Below, piece by piece: positions 26,684 to 35,695 of a stretch of 40,700 bases of DNA. The stretch comes from Chloroherpetonaceae bacterium (GTDB lineage: Bacteria > Bacteroidota > Chlorobiia > Chlorobiales > Chloroherpetonaceae), in NCBI GenBank assembly GCA_028277445.1, contig JANQGG010000003.1, forward strand, positions 1 to 40,700. The letters are read 5' to 3'. Each line of letters starts with the position of its first letter. Position 1 is the stretch's first letter. The position numbers and the translations under genes were made by a program. Under the pieces are notes generated by a model. It had not been told where the DNA came from and did no database searches. It was given only the letters and a program-made list of their open reading frames with translations.

Positions 26684-28030
26684 ATGTCTACAAACCAAAC
26701 CATCAGTGCCGCCCTTATTCTTGATACTTCAGGCAGCATGTCTCATTATCAATATGTAGATATCACAAAAATTGATAGCAAAGCCTTTATCAGCTGTTTG
26801 AGACAGGGCGATCAAATAGCCATTTGCAACTATGATACCAACGGACATACCCCGTTTCCACTTGCGGAGGTCACGGATTCAAACAATGTTATAACGGATG
26901 CGACCAATGTTGTTCAAAATTTATCTTTTCATGGCCCTTCTACAAACATTGCCGCCGGTTTAACCCAAGGCATTGATCAATTAAAAAACGAAACCAACAG
27001 CAGAGCGCTGGTTCTTCTGTCTGACGGTTACAACAATGCCGGCCCGGGACCGCTGAGCGTGCCGCCGCCAAACTATCCTATTTTCTCTTGCGCCATGGGT
27101 CCTAACTCCGATCAAAATTTAATGCAAAAAATAGCCGCTAAAACGCCAAACGGCCAATATTATTACGCCCCAAAAGTGGTTGATATGATGAAAATATACA
27201 ACCAAATCAGAGCGCTAAATCCCCAAACTCAGGGTGTAGCAAATGAACTAAAGAGTATCTCCCCTCAAAATTATCAACTTGTGCCGGCTACAATCGCCCA
27301 AGGCAACAGCGAAGCGCAATTTGTTGTAGCATGGACAAATACGGCGCTATCTTACACGGCCGGCAACCCGACTTCAACGCAGCTAAGCATAACCTTGGTT
27401 GATCCTAACTTAAATACAACCAATTACGAGCCAGTATTCATTGGAAGCGGGTATGTTGTATATAACTTGCATCAGCCTCTTGCAGGAACCTGGCAGGCTC
27501 AAGTGCTTTATGGGTCGGCCAGTGAAAGCTTACCGGTAACCGTCGGCGCATTTGAGTTTGAAAATGATGCCAGCCAGCAAATTGCTTTACATGTTGAAGC
27601 GCCAAACACCGTTAATCAAGGCGAACCCATCGCCCTTAACGCGCATGTAACGCACGGCAACGAACATGTGGATAATATTTCGGTTTCAGCTGAAATTACC
27701 CGACCCAAAATAAGCTTGGAAAATGCGTTGAAACATTATGAAACAGAGTATCAAACCATCAAGCCTGCCCAACATCAAGAACACGAGCTGCCTGAAAATA
27801 TTGCCAAGCTTTCGGCATTGCATCAGGAAAAATTGCCCGATACCGATATTCTTTCTCATATTACAACCATACATCACCTTTCCAACAAAAGTGAAGGGAT
27901 TCGCTCGGGGTCGTTTGAGCATACGCACGAGGCCGGAAGTTACAATGTTCATGTAAAAGTTAAAGGCGTTTCACAGATCAACGGCTCACCGTTTGAAAGA
28001 AATCAATTATTATCGGTATTGGTAAAATAG
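26684..28030 (+). CDS. von Willebrand factor A-domain protein, partner of the LamG gene
   Basis: A 448-residue protein starting directly with a VWA domain (about residues 6-185). The metal-ion-dependent adhesion site is intact: DTSGS at 14-18, a Thr in GPSTNIAAGL (about residue 88) and an Asp in LLSDGYNNAG. The remaining 260 residues are beta-rich (about 235-340), followed by a His-rich charged helical segment (about 345-400) and a final beta portion. There is no signal peptide. It follows the double-LamG gene by 31 bases and ends at a terminator, so the two form a unit. VWA proteins commonly act in assembly of larger complexes; the partner is presumably the LamG protein. Confidence 0.7.
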   Translation: MSTNQTISAALILDTSGSMSHYQYVDITKIDSKAFISCLRQGDQIAICNYDTNGHTPFPLAEVTDSNNVITDATNVVQNLSFHGPSTNIAAGLTQGIDQLKNETNSRALVLLSDGYNNAGPGPLSVPPPNYPIFSCAMGPNSDQNLMQKIAAKTPNGQYYYAPKVVDMMKIYNQIRALNPQTQGVANELKSISPQNYQLVPATIAQGNSEAQFVVAWTNTALSYTAGNPTSTQLSITLVDPNLNTTNYEPVFIGSGYVVYNLHQPLAGTWQAQVLYGSASESLPVTVGAFEFENDASQQIALHVEAPNTVNQGEPIALNAHVTHGNEHVDNISVSAEITRPKISLENALKHYETEYQTIKPAQHQEHELPENIAKLSALHQEKLPDTDILSHITTIHHLSNKSEGIRSGSFEHTHEAGSYNVHVKVKGVSQINGSPFERNQLLSVLVK

Positions 28031-28067
28031 CGATAACCCTTTCAACATAATCATTACGAAAATTCAT

Positions 28068-28118
28068 CAGCCCGATAACGTTGCGTTTTAAACCAACGAT
28101 CATCGGGCTGTTCTTGTT
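28068..28118 (+). terminator. terminator of the LamG/VWA unit
   Basis: The outer stem cagcccgat (28068-28076) pairs with atcgggctg (28102-28110), with extra internal pairing (aacgtt/aacgat), and leads into ttcttgtt. It is a fairly long hairpin with a modest T tract. The rest of the 345-base gap to 28375 holds no convincing gene. Confidence 0.7.
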
Positions 28119-28375
28119 GCCATTAGTTGCTTTGTGAAATCAGCATTATAACGACCGGCGGACTTAACCCTGCCTTTGTTAAAAAACAATGGTTGCAAAA
28201 AATCACTACCCACAAATCGCTATGGACTGTTTGCACAATCAGCAAACGGCTCAAAAACGTTAAACCACAGCTTATTATCTTTTTGCTTAAGAAAATCAAT
28301 GGCCTCGGATGACTAAATTAATCGTCATAAGGTTTATCTTTGTAATCTTGGATGTCTTAAGATCAAATTTACGCT

Positions 28376-29302
28376 ATGCTACAATATGTGCTTAAACGCT
28401 TGCTATATGCCGTTCTGGTGATCTTTGGCGCGCTCAGCATCACGTTTTTCCTGATGTACATCCTTCCGGGCGATCCGGCACGGTTGATGCTTGGTCAACG
28501 CGCTGATGTTCAATCCATTGAAGCCATTCGTGCCGATCTGGGCTTAGACAAACCGTTATGGCAACAATACTTTCATTTTATGATGAATGCCGCACAGGGA
28601 GATTTGGGGCGTTCGTTTTCCACCAACCGCGATGTATTGGAAACCATCCTTGAGCGTTTTCCCGCTACGGCGCTCCTAGCCATATCATCCATGGTCTTTT
28701 CCACCATTATCGGTGTACTTATTGGCATTATTTCGGCGCTTAAACCAAATACGGCAGTTGATCAGATGAGCATGCTTACAGCCCTCATCGGCATTTCTAT
28801 ACCCGGGTTTTTTGCCGGGCTTATTGTAGCCTGGATCTTCGGATCCATGCTTGGTTGGTTTCCCATTTCCGGGTACATTTCCGAAGGCTGGTCGCATTTG
28901 GTACTGCCAATGTTTACCCTGGCTTTGAGGCCGCTTTCCATTAACGCTCGACTCACACGCTCTGCCATGTTGGATGTACTGAATATGGACTACATTCGCA
29001 CGGCCCATGCCAAGGGATTGGCTTACTGGACGGTAGTGTTTCGCCATGCCCTGCGCAATGCCCTCAATCCGGTGCTGACATCCATCAGCAGCTGGCTCGC
29101 CGGACTATTGGCCGGATCATTTTTTATTGAATTTATCTTTAACTGGCCTGGGATTGGATTACTGGCCATCGACTCCATCCAAAAGCTGGATTTTCCAATG
29201 ATCCAGGGCGTGGTGCTTTTTACAGCCGTGGTGTTTATTTTGATCAATATTCTGGTGGATATCCTCTATGCCTGGCTTGATCCCAGAATTCATCTGTCTT
29301 GA
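28376..29302 (+). CDS. dppB: ABC transporter permease, DppB/OppB type (orphan)
   Basis: Inner-membrane permease of a dipeptide/oligopeptide/nickel-type ABC importer. The 308-residue length is typical. The opening MLQYVLKRLLYAVLVIFGA and the first periplasmic loop PGDPARLMLGQ are hallmarks. Six membrane helices follow, and the cytoplasmic EAA loop is visible as RHALRNALNPVLTSISSWLAG. No dppC permease, ATPase or binding-protein gene adjoins it, although such genes normally follow directly. Instead its 3' end is followed by two partial copies of itself (30035-30112 and 31327-31383) separated by accessory genes. Substrate unknown. Confidence 0.88.
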   Translation: MLQYVLKRLLYAVLVIFGALSITFFLMYILPGDPARLMLGQRADVQSIEAIRADLGLDKPLWQQYFHFMMNAAQGDLGRSFSTNRDVLETILERFPATALLAISSMVFSTIIGVLIGIISALKPNTAVDQMSMLTALIGISIPGFFAGLIVAWIFGSMLGWFPISGYISEGWSHLVLPMFTLALRPLSINARLTRSAMLDVLNMDYIRTAHAKGLAYWTVVFRHALRNALNPVLTSISSWLAGLLAGSFFIEFIFNWPGIGLLAIDSIQKLDFPMIQGVVLFTAVVFILINILVDILYAWLDPRIHLS

Positions 29303-29364
29303 GAAATTATGTTTTCACACAAAACTCTTGCGACTAAAATCCAGTTGCTCTATATTACAGCTTA

Positions 29365-29622
29365 ATGAGTAAAATTGAAAAACTTGTTAAAAAACTGCTT
29401 TCACGACCAAAAGATTTAACTTATGATGAGCTAGTTAAAATCTTAAAACATTTTGGTTACACAGAAGTTAAATTGGGTAAAACATCTGGATCCAGGAGAG
29501 CTTTCATAAATGAGATCAGTAATCATATTATAAGATTACATAAACCTCATCCTGGGAACATTGTAAAAATGTATATCATTGATTTTATAATTCAAGAACT
29601 AAAAGGTCAGGGAATGATATGA
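29365..29622 (+). CDS. hicA: HicA-type toxin
   Basis: An 85-residue HicA-family mRNA interferase, which acts on translated mRNA. The family pattern is clear: KKLLSRPKDLTYDELVKIL, then the GKTSGSRRAF strand and the C-terminal HIIRLHKPHPGN with the conserved His residues. The double-stranded-RNA-binding-like fold is normally of this size. It overlaps the antitoxin gene by 4 bases, in toxin-first order as in many HicAB loci. It starts 62 bases after the dppB stop and lies between the dppB end and its first remnant. Confidence 0.88.
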   Translation: MSKIEKLVKKLLSRPKDLTYDELVKILKHFGYTEVKLGKTSGSRRAFINEISNHIIRLHKPHPGNIVKMYIIDFIIQELKGQGMI

Positions 29623-29981
29623 AAGACATACTAAAATATAAAGATTTTATTGGATCGGTTCATTTCAGTACTGATGATAATGTGTTTTTTGGTAAACTTG
29701 TAGGTATTGATGACTTAATCACTTTTGAAGGCAAAAGTGTAGAAGAATTGAAAAAATCATTTAAAGATGCCGTTGATGATTATCTTGAGATTTGTCAATC
29801 AATGAATAAAACCCCCCATAAATCTTACAAAGGAACATTTAATGTTCGAATTAAACCAACCTTGCATAAACATGCAGTATACCGCTCTATAGAACTTGGA
29901 TTGTCGTTAAATCAGTTTGTTGAACAAGCCATAAATGAAAAACTTGATAAAAATACGAACGAAAACAAGGTCTTAAAATAA
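29619..29981 (+). CDS. hicB: HicB-type antitoxin
   Basis: A 120-residue antitoxin. The N-terminal HicB domain (GSVHFSTDDNVFFGKLVGID, then FEGKSVEELKKSFKDAVDDY) adopts a degraded RNase-H-like fold that binds the toxin. The C-terminal ribbon-helix-helix (GTFNVRIKPTLHKHAVYRS and SLNQFVEQAINEKL) binds its operator. It is ATGA-coupled to hicA. The pair should be auto-regulated, but no operator was identified in the short upstream spacer. Confidence 0.88.
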   Translation: MKDILKYKDFIGSVHFSTDDNVFFGKLVGIDDLITFEGKSVEELKKSFKDAVDDYLEICQSMNKTPHKSYKGTFNVRIKPTLHKHAVYRSIELGLSLNQFVEQAINEKLDKNTNENKVLK

Positions 29982-30034
29982 ATCCATTAACTTAAAACGG
30001 ATTTCCCCATAATTAAGAATGCTTTGCTCATTAT

Positions 30035-30112
30035 AGCCGTGGTGTTTATTTTGATCAATATTCTCGTGGATATCCTCTAGCCTGGCTTGATATTAGAATC
30101 CGGCTGGCTTAA
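30035..30112 (+). pseudogene. first remnant copy of the dppB 3' end
   Basis: Over the first 58 aligned columns (from agccgtggtg), this matches the dppB end (from about 29224) with one substitution and one single-base deletion (ctatgcc becomes ctagcc), which breaks the frame. The last 20 or so bases diverge more: after the deletion the frame reads AWLDIRIRLA and stop, against AWLDPRIHLS and stop in dppB. The original coding sense and stop are still recognisable. It lies just after hicB. Confidence 0.88.
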
Positions 30113-30148
30113 CCATATATGCTTTTTGTTAAATTATATTCTTAACAC

Positions 30149-30667
30149 ATGCCAAGACCCAAAACCAAAGACGAATTATTAGAACTGAGTGAAACGAATT
30201 TTGTTCTGCTCAACGAATTAGTCGATTCATACTCTACCAAAGAGCAAGCTGCCGAATTCCCGAAAGGCACATTGAACCGAAATATTCGGGACGTGCTTGC
30301 ACATCTTCATCATTGGCATTTGATGTTCATGGATTGGTATGCGGTTGGCATGAAAGGAGAGAAACCGCTGATGCCTGCTGAAGGCTATACCTGGAAAACA
30401 GTCCCGGATTTAAATCGGGTGATCAGGGAAAAGTATAAAACCATTGAGCTTAAAGAAGTACGAGCCAAGCTAAACCAATCCTATCAACAGGTTCAAAAGA
30501 TCATCGAAAAACATTCTAATGAAGAGCTCTTTGAAAAAAAGCGATATAAATGGACCGGTTCAACATCTCTGGGATCTTACTTGGTTTCTGCGACATCCAG
30601 TCATTACGATTGGGCTTATAAACTTATAAAAAAGGCAAAAAATAAATACGACCGCCAAAAAGTATAA
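30149..30667 (+). CDS. ClbS/DfsB-family four-helix bundle protein (DUF1706)
   Basis: A 172-residue cytoplasmic protein. The opening MPRPKTKDELLELSETNFV, the helix with RDVLAHLHHWHLMFMDWY and the late GSTSLGSYLVSATSSHYDWA match DUF1706 proteins such as ClbS and DfsB, of DinB-like fold. ClbS protects its producer from the genotoxin colibactin by opening the cyclopropane warhead. Most relatives are uncharacterised and occur in accessory regions. The methyltransferase gene follows after 26 bases. Its function here may be resistance to a small reactive molecule (inference). Confidence 0.78.
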   Translation: MPRPKTKDELLELSETNFVLLNELVDSYSTKEQAAEFPKGTLNRNIRDVLAHLHHWHLMFMDWYAVGMKGEKPLMPAEGYTWKTVPDLNRVIREKYKTIELKEVRAKLNQSYQQVQKIIEKHSNEELFEKKRYKWTGSTSLGSYLVSATSSHYDWAYKLIKKAKNKYDRQKV

Positions 30668-30693
30668 ATGCATTTTATATTTCTATTCATCAC

Positions 30694-31263
30694 ATGAGCA
30701 AAGACTATTACAAGACCAAAGAATCTGTTGAAGAATATATCAATCTAGCCAAAGATGTGAGTGGCAGAGAGCTGATTGAAAAACTGGGGCAATTTTTGCC
30801 TAAACATTCCCATATGCTTGAAATTGGCTCCGGCCCCGGAACGGACTGGCAGATATTAAACGAAACATATCATGTAGTGGGTTCGGACAATTCACAGGAA
30901 TTTTTAAACCGCTTGAAGGCTGAGCATCCGAATGGCGAATTTATTGAACTGGATGCAACGAGCTTAAAAACTGAGAGAACATTTGACGGGATGTATTCCA
31001 ACAAAGTGCTGCATCATTTAAAAGACGATGAATTAAAAGACTCTGTCCGCAGACAATCTGATATCCTGAACGCTAATGGCATTATTTGCCATTCATTTTG
31101 GAGGGGAGAAGGCTCGGAAATTTTCAAAGGCCTGTTTGTGAATTACCACGAAAAAGAAGATTTGGAGAAATGTTTTAAAGCGTATTTCCATATACTATTA
31201 ATTGAACCCTATAAAGAGTTTGAAGATGAGGATTCTTTGCTCTTGATCGCAGAAAGGAAATGA
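30694..31263 (+). CDS. class I SAM-dependent methyltransferase
   Basis: A 189-residue methyltransferase of the type-11/25 kind. SAM motif I is MLEIGSGPGTDWQIL (about residue 40), the acidic end of beta-2 is VVGSDNSQEFL, and FIELDATSL and SNKVLHHLKDDEL follow in the expected order. The substrate is unknown. It sits right after the ClbS-like gene and just before the second dppB remnant, so these two genes probably travelled together. It could modify a small molecule or confer resistance. Confidence 0.8.
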   Translation: MSKDYYKTKESVEEYINLAKDVSGRELIEKLGQFLPKHSHMLEIGSGPGTDWQILNETYHVVGSDNSQEFLNRLKAEHPNGEFIELDATSLKTERTFDGMYSNKVLHHLKDDELKDSVRRQSDILNANGIICHSFWRGEGSEIFKGLFVNYHEKEDLEKCFKAYFHILLIEPYKEFEDEDSLLLIAERK

Positions 31264-31326
31264 AAATGCTCCCGTAAGCTTTTTATGAAACCACTTCTTT
31301 AACATGAGTTGTTAATTTAACTCATG

Positions 31327-31383
31327 ACATTTATCTTGATCTATATTACGGTGGTTATCCTTTATGCATGGCTTGATCCCTGA
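31327..31383 (+). pseudogene. second, older remnant of the dppB 3' end
   Basis: The 19 codons TFILIYITVVILYAWLDP plus stop match dppB VFILINILVDILYAWLDP, but stop at DP where dppB has RIHLS. From the Phe codon on, 44 of 51 bases agree by hand count. It is more diverged than the first remnant, so probably older. An inverted repeat atgagtt/aactcat (31304-31325) immediately precedes it. It has no plausible function of its own. Confidence 0.7.
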
Positions 31384-31476
31384 AATTGGTTTACATCTAT
31401 GCATTCCCTTTTCATTATTATTTATCACTACATAATTCGTAATAAACGAACGTTTTGCATTAGATATAAAAGGAAA

Positions 31477-31546
31477 GTATAAACAATTGCTCTTATACCG
31501 CTAATTTGGTGCAATAAGAACAATAGGATATACACAAACGTTATGC
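31477..31546. repeat. attC-like imperfect hairpin (left edge of a putative cassette)
   Basis: The arm at 31477-31496 (gtataaacaattgctcttat) pairs with 31514-31533 at about 16 of 20 positions around a 17-base loop. It is followed by acaaacgttatgc. The right edge (atatac, a few bases, aaacgtta) also occurs at the right edge of the hairpin at 32560-32652. The overall form, a long imperfect palindrome bordered by a GTT core, recalls integron attC sites, though GTTATGC departs from GTTRRRY at one base. The left core is unclear. The rest of 31384-31641 holds no gene. Confidence 0.4.
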
Positions 31547-31641
31547 AGCATTAAACCCTTGAATCCAAGACCGAACCTGCTGACATAAGGTTGACATAAA
31601 GCTGGACTATCTTTGAATGATAATTTAAAAACAGACCGATT

Positions 31642-31905
31642 ATGAAAACTTATAAGAATTGCCAAAGCTGTGGAATGCCGCTAACAAAAGACCCAGAAAA
31701 AGGAGGAACTGAAAGAGATGGAACAAAAAGTGTGATGTATTGCAGTTATTGTTACAAAGATGGAAAATTTACGCAACCTGATTTTTCGGCAGATGATATG
31801 AAAAAGTTTTGTAAAGTAAAAATGAAAGAAATGGGATTTCCAGGATTTTTAGCTGGATCCTTTACAATGGGTGTTTCGAAACTTGAAAGGTGGAAAAATA
31901 ATTGA
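31642..31905 (+). CDS. putative zinc-ribbon protein
   Basis: An 87-residue protein. Two CxxC knuckles (NCQSCGMPL near residue 7 and YCSYCYKDG near residue 35) form a zinc ribbon. The following DMKKFCKVKMKEMGFP is typical of a widespread small 'putative zinc ribbon' family of unknown function that often accompanies transcription-regulator or stress genes. The HEAT-repeat gene starts three bases after its stop (or overlaps it if an in-frame TTG is used). Both genes lie between the two attC-like hairpins. Confidence 0.75.
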   Translation: MKTYKNCQSCGMPLTKDPEKGGTERDGTKSVMYCSYCYKDGKFTQPDFSADDMKKFCKVKMKEMGFPGFLAGSFTMGVSKLERWKNN

Positions 31906-31907
31906 TT

Positions 31908-32555
31908 ATGGACTTACTTGACCAACTAAAATCCAATAAAGGAACTATTTCCTCAGCACTTGGAAAGGAATTAGCTAAAAAAGTTTTGAAAGGAGACAAA
32001 TCAATATTGGAACAAGCAATTGATTTTGTTTCTTACGACTTGGATAATCAAAAATCAAAAGGGATTAGAGCAGGAGCAGCGAAGATTTTAGAGAAAGTAG
32101 CGGAGAAACAACCTGATTTAATAGCAACTCAATTAGATAAACTAAAACCTGCACTGACAGTAAAGGAACCACAGACAAGGTGGATGTTAATGCAAGTTTT
32201 TGGATACTGTGCAAAATTAAACCCTAAAGAATCTGAATCAATTATTGATTATGCCGAACAATACCTGACTGAAAATGCAGGAGTTTGTTTATCTGGAGCT
32301 GTACATTTATATCTCGGACGGATTGGTGCGACATCTGATAAAACCGCAGACAAAGTTGTACCGATACTTGATGATGCACTTAAAACAGCTAGTGAAAATG
32401 AGATTGATTGGATTTTAGAGGGATTTTTACATATAGCTGATAGAGTAAATTCGGACTCAAAGGAGTTGATTAAGCGAAATGCGGAATTGCACCTTGATTC
32501 TAAGAAAAAAGCTACACAGAATAGAGCAAAAAAAATATTGAAAAAGATAGAATAA
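31908..32555 (+). CDS. HEAT/ARM-repeat protein
   Basis: A 215-residue all-helical protein with HEAT-like repeats (for example LDNQKSKGIRAGAAKILEKV and VKEPQTRWMLMQVFGYCAKL). Such solenoids are usually protein-binding scaffolds. No catalytic motif is seen. The ATG at 31908 is preferred to a TTG at 31902 that would overlap the zinc-ribbon stop. The gene ends 5 bases before the 3' attC-like hairpin begins, the compact layout expected of a gene cassette. Confidence 0.65.
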   Translation: MDLLDQLKSNKGTISSALGKELAKKVLKGDKSILEQAIDFVSYDLDNQKSKGIRAGAAKILEKVAEKQPDLIATQLDKLKPALTVKEPQTRWMLMQVFGYCAKLNPKESESIIDYAEQYLTENAGVCLSGAVHLYLGRIGATSDKTADKVVPILDDALKTASENEIDWILEGFLHIADRVNSDSKELIKRNAELHLDSKKKATQNRAKKILKKIE

Positions 32556-32559
32556 CGCA

Positions 32560-32652
32560 GCATAACAATGTATATACAAAATAGGCGAGATAGTAGTAAA
32601 TTCAACGATTGAAGCCCGCAATCGCCTACTTTGCATATACTAAACGTTAACA
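32560..32652. repeat. attC-like imperfect hairpin (right edge of a putative cassette)
   Basis: The 19-base arm 32570-32588 (gtatatacaaaataggcga) and the complement of 32622-32640 agree at 17 positions. They are separated by 33 bases. Outside the arms are gcataac (32560-32566) on the left and acgttaac (32645-32652) on the right. The gcataac/gttatgc pair links this site's left core with the right core of the upstream hairpin at 31540-31546. The size (93 bases) and architecture fit an attC site, but no integrase gene is in the window and the core deviates from the consensus. Confidence 0.5.
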
Positions 32653-33031
32653 TCAGACGAGTTTTCAAAATATTGATCCTTTGGTTGTTCGTAACATCAT
32701 GTTCCCAAAATGTAGAGACGGAGAATGCTCAAGAGTTTATCGAAAGAACCAATCGATTTGAATCGACCTATGTTGGTTTCTTGAATGTCGAGCTTGATGC
32801 CGCTTTTACCTATGACAAACTATATGTGCTCAAAGACTGACAATACGTGCTTTCCAATCAAGACATCGGCAGATATCTTGAGCTCCAACTGAGCCATTAT
32901 GAATTATGGGAACGACTTATTCAAGATCCGACTAACTATACGATTCAAGAAGTCTGGTTGAAACGAACAAAGAACAGTTTCTCAAAGAAATAGATTTTAT
33001 TATTGATGAGATCAAAAAAAGAATAAAATAA
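32649..33031 (+). pseudogene. broken lipoprotein gene
   Basis: From just inside the right attC-like edge the frame reads IRRVFKILILWLFVTSCSQN, with a lipobox ending at TSC. It then continues to a TGA at 32838-32840. The same frame goes on with protein-like sequence (QYVLSNQDIGRYLELQLSHY) and then needs a frame change to reach a sensible charged end (EQFLKEIDFIIDEIKKRIK, stop at 33031). So there are at least two lesions, and no good start codon: the 5' end seems cut by the cassette boundary. The function of the intact ancestor is not recognised. Confidence 0.65.
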
Positions 33032-33039
33032 AAACCTGC

Positions 33040-33230
33040 CTATAATCGAGTAGACGTCTGACGATCGAATGACCACCAGTGCGCCTCTCACACCACCAAG
33101 TCCTTCAGCTTCGCTCAGGATAAACCAAGCGAGTCTTCCCGAATCAAGTTCGGGACAAGGCTCAATTGGGCGGTTCATTACAGATAAAGCATTATCGTAC
33201 TTGATACGAATCCCCAAAGAGCCGTTTTTA
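33040..33230 (-). mobile_element. fragment resembling a group II intron 3' region, interrupted by a repeat
   Basis: On the minus strand the phrases atgaaccgcc, ggtggtgtgagaggcgcac, ggtggtcatt and gtctactcgatta occur in an order that I recall from the 3' ends of bacterial group II introns. A roughly 60-base foreign repeat (33103-33160) replaces the usual sequence between the first two. No reverse transcriptase frame is present. Identification is from memory of conserved phrases only. Confidence 0.4.
33103..33160. repeat. interspersed repeat with hairpin, inserted in the intron-like fragment
   Basis: It contains cttcagcttcgctcaggat and a perfect stem cccgaa (33138-33143) with ttcggg (33149-33154) in the phrase gaatcaagttcgggacaagg. 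These are typical of dispersed mosaic repeats. Its position inside the ggtggtgtgag...cggttcatta pair suggests insertion into the intron-like piece. Confidence 0.5.
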
Positions 33231-33306
33231 CTTCTCTAAAAAAACAGAAAAATTAGCATTTCAGTTGTCATAAAAAATAAAATATATATCTTAATTTATT
33301 CCTATA

Positions 33307-33321
33307 TAAGAATTATTATCA
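33307..33321. promoter_or_regulatory. PerR/Fur-like operator upstream of katG
   Basis: taagaattattatca matches the PerR consensus TTATAATNATTATAA at 11 of 14 defined positions. Its reverse strand, tgataataattctta, also resembles a Fur box half. It lies 60 bases before the katG ATG, in the expected promoter zone of a peroxide-induced gene. A weaker related site precedes tpx. No perR gene is in the window. Confidence 0.45.
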
Positions 33322-33326
33322 TTTAG

Positions 33327-35585
<2,259 letters not shown>

Positions 35586-35603
35586 CTGGTGCAGAAAAAA
35601 GTA

Positions 35604-35634
35604 ACGGGAGGCCTAAAAACCTCCCGTATTGTTT
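35604..35634 (+). terminator. terminator of katG
   Basis: The stem acgggagg (35604-35611) pairs with cctcccgt (35620-35627), separated by an A-rich loop and followed by attgtttg. The stem is strong and the T tract weak. It lies 19 bases after the katG stop. Confidence 0.75.
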
Positions 35635-35695
35635 GCTTAGCAAATTGCTCCGGCTTTAGATTCTAAATTCTTTATTTTTAAAACCACCCTCAGAA

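Noticed and set aside
28127-28312. 61-codon plus-strand frame between the VWA gene and dppB
   Set aside because: No family resemblance, no ribosome-binding site, it follows directly on a terminator, and its composition looks like non-coding DNA.
32945-33217. 90-codon minus-strand frame opening MGIRIKYDNALSVMNRP
   Set aside because: It reads through the intron-like fragment and an inserted repeat. Its sequence is explained by these non-coding pieces, and no homologous protein domain is evident.
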